Assembly: GCF_007830455.1 (NCBI RefSeq) | Contig: NZ_VLLB01000001.1 | Location: 930,001 to 994,000, forward strand | Length of the DNA stretch: 64,000 nt | DNA from: Pseudoduganella lurida | GTDB lineage: Bacteria > Pseudomonadota > Gammaproteobacteria > Burkholderiales > Burkholderiaceae_D | Reading direction: 5' to 3' | Shown here: one piece after another, positions 57,230 through 64,000 of the stretch | Layout: each line of letters begins with the position of its first letter | Numbering within the stretch: position 1 is the first letter of the stretch | Translations under genes and position numbers: made by a program | Notes under the pieces: model-generated | The model's database searches: none | Told to the model about the DNA's origin: nothing | Seen by the model: the letters and a program-made list of their open reading frames with translations, nothing else

Positions 57230-58981
57230 TGCGGCGGGTGCCGGCCAGGCCCATCGTGTTCACGCTGGTGGGCGCCAGCTGGAACGTGCCCACCAGGCCG
57301 ACGAGCTGCTGCGCCTGCTCCTGCTGCGCTTCCGCCGCGGCGGCCGCTTCCTCCACCAGCGCGGCGTTCTGCTGCGTGACGGTGTCCATCTCCGCGATCG
57401 CGCGGTTCACCTGCTCGATGCCGATGCCCTGCTCCTGGCTGGCCGAGCTGATTTCCGCCATCAGGCCGGACAGGTTCGAAATCGCGCCAAGGATCTCCGT
57501 CATCGTCGCACCGGCCTGGCCCACCTGCGCCGTGCCCGCTTCCACCTTGCTGGACGATTCGTCGATCAGCACCTTGATCTCTTTCGCCGCGGACGCGGAA
57601 CGCTGCGCCAGCGTGCGCACTTCGGACGCCACCACGGCAAAGCCGCGGCCCTGCTCGCCGGCACGCGCCGCTTCCACGGCCGCATTCAATGCCAGGATAT
57701 TGGTCTGGAACGCGATGCCGTCGATGACGCCGATGATGTCGCCGATCTTCTTCGCCGAATCGTGGATGCCGGCCATCGTTTCGACCACGCCCGTCACCAC
57801 GACACCGCCCTTCGTGGCGATCTCGGAAGCGGAACGGGCCAGCGCATCGGCCTGCTGGGCGCTGTCGGCATTCTGCTTGACGGTGGCCGTCAGTTCTTCC
57901 ATCGACGACGCGGTTTCTTCCAGCGAGCTGGCCTGCTGCTCGGTGCGCGAGGACAGGTCCATATTGCCGCTGGCGATCTCGCTGGCCGCCGTCTGGATCG
58001 AATCGGCGCCGGAGCGCACGCGGCCGACGATATCGGCCAGGCTGTCGCGCATCGCACGGATCGCAAACAGCAGGCTCGTCTTGTCACCGGCGCGCAGGTC
58101 GATGGGTGCGGCCAGGTCGCCCGCGGCGATCCTGCCGGCGATGGCGGCCACGTCGGCCGGCTCGCCGCCCAGTTCGCGCATCAGCTGGCGCGAGATCAGG
58201 GCCGCGGCCAGGATGCCCAGGGCCAGCGACACGGCGCCGAGCGCCAGCGTGGTGTTGCGGGCATCCCGATAAGTCTCTTCCGCCGCCAGACGCGCCGTTT
58301 CCATGCCCTCGCTCTGGTGCGCAATCAGGGCCTCGATATTGCTCATGTAGGCAAGCTGATTGGCGCGCTGCGTGGTCAGCATGTACTGCACAGCCGCTTC
58401 GTGCTCGCCGTTCTTTTCCAGCCGCATCACTTCGTCCATCGAGGACCGGAACGGGCCGCGCGATGCCTTCATCGCTGCGAACAGCTCGCGCCCCTTGTCG
58501 GAACGGATCAGATTGTCGAGCGCGTCCATCGTCTTCGTCACTTCTTCCCGCGCGGCGTGGATGCGGTCGAGCTCCTTCGCCGCCGCGGCCTTGTCGGTCA
58601 TCAGCATCGCGTTGCGCAGTGCCCGCGCCATGACGTTGTTGTGGTTGTAGATCTGCTGCGCCAGTTGCACCTTCGGATAGGTGATCTTGACGATGTCGTT
58701 GGTGCCGGCATTCAGGTTGGCCAGCGAACGGATGCCCAGGCCAATGCACAGCGCAAGCAGGACGAGGACGAGGGCAAAGCCGATGGCCAGACGCGTCTGG
58801 ACTTTGAAACGGTTGAGGTTCATGTAGTTTTCCGGTAGTGGGTGCGTGCCCGTGCTGGGATGGTGCAGGCGGCAGGGACGGGGCCGGAAAACGGGGTGAC
58901 CGCAGGGAATGGGCGATCGGCAACGCGAATTGTCACCAATATACACACTCGGTTACGGCAGAGCAATTAACTCTGCCTATT

Positions 58982-58997
58982 TGCAACTGAATAGCCA
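58982..58997 (-). promoter_or_regulatory. Possible sigma-54 promoter of the chemoreceptor gene
   Basis: Read on the minus strand, TGGCTATTCAGTTGCA has GG and GC exactly 10 nt apart and a perfect TTGCA -12 box, but weak bases after TGGC. A start near 58970 would give a leader of about 150 nt, long for a motility gene. A 7-bp stem (58957-58977, GGCAGAG/CTCTGCC) lies at the start point. Confidence 0.35.
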
Positions 58998-59061
58998 CAC
59001 TAATCCTGCTATTGTCCGGCGCGTTGCACCGCTTTGGTGCCGCGCGCCCGTGCAATGCGGT

Positions 59062-59505
59062 TCAATAGGTCTTGTAAGGCAGGAATTTCCCCGACATGGT
59101 GATGCTCACGCGGTCGCCGGCCGGATCCGGTTCGCGCTGCATGTCCATGCGAAAATCGATGGCGGACATGATGCCGTCGCCGAACTCTTCATGGATCAGC
59201 GCCTTGAACGTGCTGCCATACACGCTCACCAGTTCATAGAACCGGTAGATCAGCGGGTCGGTCGGCACGGCCGTGGGCAGCGAACCCCGGTACGGCGGCT
59301 GCTGCAGCACCAGCACGGCCTCCTCCGGCAGGCCGAAGATGTCGCCGATGATGGCGGCGTGCTTCGCGGTGAACGTCATCTGGCCCAGGCAGCCGGCCGT
59401 CACCCACTCCTTCGACAGCCCCACGCGCTCGGCCACGTCGGCCCACTTGATGCCTCTCAGGATACGTTCGGTAATGATCATTTCGGTCACATCGGTGCGT
59501 TGCAT
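59062..59505 (-). CDS. cynS: Cyanate hydratase (cyanase)
   Basis: 147 aa (E. coli 156). The N-terminal helix-turn-helix-like domain (ITERILRGIKWADVAERVGLSKEWV) and C-terminal catalytic domain are present. The active-site residues Arg88, Glu91 and Ser114 correspond to E. coli Arg96, Glu99 and Ser122 with a constant offset of 8. It converts cyanate plus bicarbonate to ammonia and CO2, for detoxification and nitrogen supply. The start at 59505 has AGGAGAG upstream; a longer frame to 59580 is rejected. No carbonic anhydrase or cyanate transporter gene is adjacent, and no CynR. A sigma-54-type promoter lies upstream. Confidence 0.95.
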   Translation of the reverse strand: MQRTDVTEMIITERILRGIKWADVAERVGLSKEWVTAGCLGQMTFTAKHAAIIGDIFGLPEEAVLVLQQPPYRGSLPTAVPTDPLIYRFYELVSVYGSTFKALIHEEFGDGIMSAIDFRMDMQREPDPAGDRVSITMSGKFLPYKTY

Positions 59506-59540
59506 GCGGCTCTCCTCGCGGTTGACTGGTACCGTTCCGT

Positions 59541-59556
59541 TGCAGGAAACATGCCA
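59541..59556 (-). promoter_or_regulatory. Sigma-54 promoter candidate of cynS
   Basis: On the minus strand TGGCATGTTTCCTGCA fits TGGCAC-G-N4-TTGCW: TGGCA, the G at the seventh position, and GG-N10-GC spacing are right; the -12 box is CTGC rather than TTGC. Transcription would start near 59531, 26 nt before the ATG. It also overlaps a TGCCA-ACCG-TGGCA inverted repeat at 59552-59565. Confidence 0.6.
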
Positions 59557-59672
59557 ACCGTGGCAAAAGCGAAACGACATTAACGAAATTTAATGATTCG
59601 CACAGTCCGTGTTAATGCGCGGCCCGGCATAGTGCACACTTCCCAGACCCCATTCAGTTCCGGATCCGACCC

Positions 59673-60857
59673 ATGCCTTCGATTTCCCCGCGCCGCGCCG
59701 CGATTGCAGCCACCCTGGCCACCCTGCTCCTTGCCGCCTGTGGCGAGAAAGACAAGAAACCGGTGGCCGACGCCGTGCCCGAAGTGGCCGTGCTGACGGT
59801 GGCGCATACCAGCCTGCCCGTCAGCATCGAGCTGCCCGGCCGCACGGCGCCGTTCCTGCTGGCCGAGGTGCGCGCGCGGGTGGACGGCATCGTGCAGGAA
59901 CGCACCTTCACGGAAGGGTCGGACGTGAAGAAGGGCCAGCCGCTGTACCTGATCGATCCGGCACCCTACCGCGCCACCCTGGCCAGCGCCGAGGCGCAGC
60001 TGCAGCGCGCCCAGGCGAACGCGGTGAGCAGCAACGCGCAGCTCGAACGCTACAAGGTGCTGGTGGGCGGCAATGCCGTCAGCAAGCAGGCCTTCGACAA
60101 TGCCCAGGCCGCGCAGCTGCAGGCCGCCGCGGACGTGGCGGCCGCGAAGGCTGCCGTCACCACCGCGAAAATCAACCTGGGCTACACGAGCGTGACGGCG
60201 CCGATCGGCGGCCGCAGCAGCGTCTCGCAGGTCACCCAGGGCGCCTACGTGCAGGGCGGCTCGGCCACGCTGCTCACCACCATCCAGCAGATCGATCCCA
60301 TGTATGTCGACCTGCAGCAATCCAGCGTGGAAGGCCTGGCGCTGCGCCGCGATGTCGTGGCCGGCAACATCCGCCTGACGGGATCGGACCGCGCCAGGGT
60401 GTCGCTGAAACTGGAAGACGGCACCACCTATCCCCGCAGCGGCACGCTGGAAGTGAGCGGCGTGACGGTCGATCCGGCCACCGGCTCCGTCACGCTGCGG
60501 GCGCGCTTCCCGAACCCCGACCACCTGCTGTTGCCCGGCATGTTCGTGCGCGCCAGCGTGGGCCAGGGCGTGCGCGAAGGCGTGGTGCGCGTGCCGGCGC
60601 CGGCCGTGACGCGCAATCCCCAGGGCGAGGCCACCGTGATGCTGGTCGGCGCCGACAGCAAGCTGCAGCAGCGCACCATCCAGACCGGCGCGCTCGTCGA
60701 TGGCCACTGGACCGTCGACGAGGGCCTGAAGGATGGCGAACGGATCGTCGTCAGCGGCATCCAGAAACTCAAGCCCGGCATCGTGGTCAAGGCCACCGCT
60801 GCACAGGCGCCGCAGGCCGTCGCGCGCGCCGCCGACAAGACCGCGCCGCAGCGCTGA
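59673..60857 (+). CDS. RND efflux periplasmic adaptor (AcrA/MexA family)
   Basis: 394 aa lipoprotein (LLLAAC, Cys23). It has the barrel-sandwich lipoyl halves (EVRARVDGIVQERTFTEGSDVKKGQPLYLIDP and NLGYTSVTAPIGGRSS), a helical hairpin between them (about 105-165), a beta-barrel domain, and a membrane-proximal domain with LPGMFVRASVG. It links the inner-membrane pump to an outer-membrane channel. The permease starts 10 bp after its stop. No TolC-like channel follows within the window, and no TetR repressor is adjacent on the left. Confidence 0.93.
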   Translation: MPSISPRRAAIAATLATLLLAACGEKDKKPVADAVPEVAVLTVAHTSLPVSIELPGRTAPFLLAEVRARVDGIVQERTFTEGSDVKKGQPLYLIDPAPYRATLASAEAQLQRAQANAVSSNAQLERYKVLVGGNAVSKQAFDNAQAAQLQAAADVAAAKAAVTTAKINLGYTSVTAPIGGRSSVSQVTQGAYVQGGSATLLTTIQQIDPMYVDLQQSSVEGLALRRDVVAGNIRLTGSDRARVSLKLEDGTTYPRSGTLEVSGVTVDPATGSVTLRARFPNPDHLLLPGMFVRASVGQGVREGVVRVPAPAVTRNPQGEATVMLVGADSKLQQRTIQTGALVDGHWTVDEGLKDGERIVVSGIQKLKPGIVVKATAAQAPQAVARAADKTAPQR

Positions 60858-60867
60858 GGAACCGCCC

Positions 60868-63800
60868 ATGCCCAAGTTCTTCATCCAGCGCCCCGTCTTC
60901 GCCATCGTCATCTCGCTGCTCATCATGCTGGTGGGCGGCATCGCCCTGTTCAAGATGCCCGTCGAGCAGTACCCGCCCGTGTCGCCGCCAGCCGTGCAGA
61001 TCCAGGCCACCTTCCCCGGCGCCTCCGCCGAAACGCTGGCCAACACGGTGGTGCAGGTGATCGAGCAGCAGATGACGGCGATCGACAACCTGCTGTACAT
61101 GACGTCCACGACCGACGATACCGGCCAGTCCACCACCACCCTCACCTTCGCGGCCGGCACCGATCCGGACATCGCCCAGGTGCAGGTGCAGAACAAGCTG
61201 CGCGCCGCCGAGCCGCGCCTGCCGAGCGAGGTGCAGCAGTCCGGCCTGCGCGTGACGAAATCGACCAGCGACTTCCTGATGGTCGCCGCCTTCGTCTCGG
61301 ACGACAACAGCATGAGCAAGTTCGACATCGCCAATTACGTGGCGGCCAATATCCAGGATCCGCTCAGCCGCATTCCCGGCGTGGGCAGCATGAACCTGTT
61401 CGGCACGCAGTACGCGATGCGCATCTGGCTCGACCCGGTCAAACTCACCAGCTATGCCCTGACGCCGCTGGACGTGAACACGGCGATCCAGGCGCAGAAC
61501 GTGCAGATCTCCGGCGGCCAGCTGGGCGGCTCGCCGGCCGTGGCGGGCCAGACGCTGAGCGCCACCATCAACGAGGCCAGCCTGCTGCGCACGCCGGACC
61601 AGTTCAACAGGATCCTGCTGAAGGTGCAGCCGGACGGTTCGCGCGTGCGCATCGGCGACGTGGCGCGCGTGGCGCTCGGTCCCGAGAACTACAACGTGGA
61701 CGTGCGCTACAGCGGCAAGTCCGCTTCCGGCCTGGGCATCCAGCTGGCGCCGGGTGCCAATGCGCTGGCCACCGCCGACTCGGTGCGCGCCCGCCTGAAG
61801 GAACTGGGCCAGTACTTCCCGCACGGCCTGCGCGTGGTCTACCCGAACGACGTCACGCCGTTCATCGAGGTGTCCATCCACGAAGTGGTCAAGACCCTCA
61901 TCGAAGGCATCGTGCTGGTGTTCCTCGTGATGTACCTGTTCCTGCAGAATATCCGCGCCACGCTGATTCCGTCGATCACGGTGCCCGTGGTGCTGCTGGG
62001 GACCTTCGGCATCATGTCGGCCCTGGGCTTCACGGTGAACACCCTGTCGATGTTCGGCCTGGTGCTGGCCATCGGCCTCTTGGTCGACGATGCCATCGTG
62101 GTGGTGGAAAACGTCGAGCGCGTGATGCACGAAGAGGGACTGGGACCGTACGAGGCCACCGAAAAGGCGATGGGCCAGATCACCAGCGCGCTGATCGGCG
62201 TGGCACTGGTGCTGTCGGCCGTGTTCGTGCCGGTGGCCTTCTCCAGCGGCACGGTGGGGGCCATCTACCGCGAGTTCTCGCTGACGGTGGTGGCGTCGAT
62301 GCTGCTGTCCGTGTTCATCGCGCTGACCCTGACGCCGGCGCTGTGCGCCATGCTGCTGAAACGCCCCGACCCGGGCCACCACGAGAAGCGCGGCTTCTTC
62401 GGCTGGTTCAACCGGGGCTTCGACCGTTCGCGCGACAAGTACCTGGGCGGCGTCTCCGGCATCATCCGCCGCCGCGGCGTGTGGATGATCCTGTACGCGG
62501 TGCTGGTCGGTATCGTGGCGCTGCTGTTCGTGCGCCTGCCGGGCGGCTTCCTGCCGAAGGAAGACCAGGGCTACATGTTCGTGCAGGTGCAGACGCCGGC
62601 CGGCAGCACGCTGGAAACCACCGGCCGCGTGCTGGAGGAGATCAACCAGTACCTGCTGAAGGACGAAGGCGCGATGGTCGACTCGACGTTCATGACGAAC
62701 GGTGCCAGCCAGCCGAACCGGGGCCAGAACCAGGGCCGCCTGTTCGTGCGCCTGAAGCCGTGGGATGACAGAAAAGAAGAAGCATCAGGTGTCGGCGCCC
62801 TGTCGGCCCGCATCGCGGCACGCTACGCCAACTACCAGGGCGCGCAGGTGACGCCGGTGGAACCGCCGCCGATCCGCGGCCTGGGCTCGGCCACCGGCTT
62901 CTCGCTGCAGCTGCAGGACCGGGGCGGCCTCGGTCACGAGGCGCTGGCGAAAGCGCGCGACCAGCTGCTGGCGCTGGCGAAGAACGAGCCGGCGCTGACG
63001 CGCGTGCGCTTCACCGGCCAGGCCGACAATGCCACCTACAAGATCAACATCGACCGCGAGAAGGCGGCGGCGCTGGGCGTGAGCCTGGCCAATGTCGACC
63101 AGACCTTCTCGACGGCCTGGGGCTCGCGCTACATCAACAACTTCCTGGACACGGACAACCGCATCAAGCGCGTCTACGTGCAGGCCGATGCGCAGTTCCG
63201 CATGAACCCGGACGACGTCAAGCTGCTGTACGTGCGCAACGGCGCCGGCACGATGGTGCCCTTCTCCGCCTTCGCCACCGCGCAGTGGGCCTGGGGCGCG
63301 CCGGCGATCCAGCGCTACAACGGCATCGAGGCGGCCGAGATCCTGGGCCAGCCGTCGGCCGGCCACAGCACCGGCGAGGCGATGGACATCATGGAGCGGC
63401 TGATCAAGGAGCTGCCCGAGGGCATCGGCTACGAATGGAGCGGCATCTCGCTGCAGGAACGCCAGGCCGGTTCGCAGGCGCCGCTGCTGTACGCGCTGTC
63501 GATCCTCGTGGTGTTCCTCAGCCTGGCCGCGCTGTACGAAAGCTGGTCGGTGCCCGTCTCCGTGATCATGGTGGTGCCGATCGGCGTGCTGGGCGCGCTC
63601 GGTGCGGCCACGCTGTTCGGCCTGGAGAACGACGTGTTCTTCCAGGTGGGCCTCCTGACCACCATCGGCCTGTCGGCCAAGAACGCGATCCTGATCGTGG
63701 AATTCGCCCGCGAGCTGCAGATCCAGGGCTACACCGTGCTGGACGCGGCGCTCGAATCGGCGAAGCTGCGGCTGCGCCCGATCATCATGACGTCGATGGC

Positions 63801-64000
63801 CTTCGTGCTGGGCGTGCTGCCGCTGGCGATCGCCACCGGCGCCGGCGCGGCCAGCCAGAACGCGCTGGGCATCGGCGTGATCGGCGGCATGCTGACCGCC
63901 ACCTTCCTCGCCACGTTCATGATTCCGCTGTTCTTCGTGATCATCGCGCGCAAGATCAAGACCCGCAACGTTGAACAGGCCGGCGAACCTCACGGGACGA
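60868..64000 (+). CDS. RND efflux permease (AcrB/MexB, HAE1 family), 3' end cut by the window edge
   Basis: 1044 codons are present and still open at the right edge; usual length is about 1030-1060, so nearly all is seen. The N-terminus is MPKFFIQRPVFAIVISLLIMLVGG. The proton-relay Asp pair (GLLVDDAIVVVENVER) lies at about 405-420, and the C-terminal region has LTTIGLSAKNAILIVEFARE with the relay Lys. Two large periplasmic loops hold the drug-binding porter domains. By family it exports hydrophobic compounds, antibiotics or detergents in exchange for protons. It follows the adaptor gene by 10 bp. Confidence 0.95.
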   Translation, partial: MPKFFIQRPVFAIVISLLIMLVGGIALFKMPVEQYPPVSPPAVQIQATFPGASAETLANTVVQVIEQQMTAIDNLLYMTSTTDDTGQSTTTLTFAAGTDPDIAQVQVQNKLRAAEPRLPSEVQQSGLRVTKSTSDFLMVAAFVSDDNSMSKFDIANYVAANIQDPLSRIPGVGSMNLFGTQYAMRIWLDPVKLTSYALTPLDVNTAIQAQNVQISGGQLGGSPAVAGQTLSATINEASLLRTPDQFNRILLKVQPDGSRVRIGDVARVALGPENYNVDVRYSGKSASGLGIQLAPGANALATADSVRARLKELGQYFPHGLRVVYPNDVTPFIEVSIHEVVKTLIEGIVLVFLVMYLFLQNIRATLIPSITVPVVLLGTFGIMSALGFTVNTLSMFGLVLAIGLLVDDAIVVVENVERVMHEEGLGPYEATEKAMGQITSALIGVALVLSAVFVPVAFSSGTVGAIYREFSLTVVASMLLSVFIALTLTPALCAMLLKRPDPGHHEKRGFFGWFNRGFDRSRDKYLGGVSGIIRRRGVWMILYAVLVGIVALLFVRLPGGFLPKEDQGYMFVQVQTPAGSTLETTGRVLEEINQYLLKDEGAMVDSTFMTNGASQPNRGQNQGRLFVRLKPWDDRKEEASGVGALSARIAARYANYQGAQVTPVEPPPIRGLGSATGFSLQLQDRGGLGHEALAKARDQLLALAKNEPALTRVRFTGQADNATYKINIDREKAAALGVSLANVDQTFSTAWGSRYINNFLDTDNRIKRVYVQADAQFRMNPDDVKLLYVRNGAGTMVPFSAFATAQWAWGAPAIQRYNGIEAAEILGQPSAGHSTGEAMDIMERLIKELPEGIGYEWSGISLQERQAGSQAPLLYALSILVVFLSLAALYESWSVPVSVIMVVPIGVLGALGAATLFGLENDVFFQVGLLTTIGLSAKNAILIVEFARELQIQGYTVLDAALESAKLRLRPIIMTSMAFVLGVLPLAIATGAGAASQNALGIGVIGGMLTATFLATFMIPLFFVIIARKIKTRNVEQAGEPHGT

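Noticed and set aside
58957..58977. GGCAGAG...CTCTGCC stem as a terminator of cynS
   Set aside because: Neither strand has a following T-run, and it lies about 85 bp from the cynS stop; kept only as a note with the chemoreceptor promoter.
59505..59580. Cyanase extended to 172 residues
   Set aside because: The 147-aa form aligns with the E. coli enzyme at a constant offset and the extension covers the -24/-12 element.

Overview
The window reads as chromosomal DNA of a GC-rich betaproteobacterium. PEP-CTERM sorting with a sigma-54 promoter, a Xanthomonas/Herbaspirillum-type non-phosphorylating fucose pathway, TonB-linked glycan uptake and large PAS-type sensor kinases suggest the Massilia/Duganella branch of Oxalobacteraceae. 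This assignment is inference from gene content. I see no rRNA, tRNA, CRISPR, prophage or transposase gene.

Region 1 (1-14.3 kb): a LysR/SDR divergent pair and a stand-alone flagellar cap gene (fliD), then a PEP-CTERM surface protein behind a good -24/-12 promoter. Next come four consecutive genes for exported proteins: two very large multi-domain Ig/TSP3/LVIVD proteins, a mid-sized protein of unknown family and a di-heme cytochrome-c oxidoreductase.

Region 2 (14.3-28.2 kb): a divergent glycan-utilisation locus. One arm encodes a pectinesterase, a TonB-dependent receptor and a GH95 alpha-L-fucosidase/galactosidase. The other encodes a two-subunit UxaA-type dehydratase, an aldo-keto reductase, an FAH-family hydrolase, a FucP-type permease and an SDR. 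Together these fit uptake of a fucosylated pectic or xyloglucan fragment and oxidation of L-fucose to pyruvate plus lactate. A 158-bp MITE-like nested palindrome lies in the catabolic arm and supplies the C-terminal tail of the reductase.

Region 3 (28.2-34.7 kb): a PAS sensor kinase, an NAD(P)-binding protein with an in-frame 15-bp minisatellite, a LysR regulator, and an LtaS/sulfatase-fold envelope enzyme preceded by a PmrA/QseB-like triple TTAAC box.

Region 4 (34.7-50.1 kb): the most distinctive part. About fifteen tightly packed genes encode a type IV pilus/MSHA/T2SS-like machine together with its own control circuit: a sensor kinase, response regulator, HD-GYP phosphodiesterase, STAS-MshEN-GspE fusion ATPase, GspF platform, major pilin, three minor pilins, a PilX/GspK-like protein carrying a DNRLRE domain, a GGDEF cyclase, PilM/N/O/P-like proteins and a lipoprotein secretin. 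The signalling operon and the pilin gene share the palindrome TTGCATNCGNATGCA upstream.

Region 5 (50.2-64 kb): an overlapping four-gene operon (acyl-CoA-dehydrogenase-like protein, PIG-L deacetylase, NodS-like methyltransferase, GT2 glycosyltransferase), a double hybrid histidine kinase, a chemoreceptor overlapping it tail to tail, cyanase behind a sigma-54-like promoter, and an RND efflux adaptor with its permease, which runs off the right edge.
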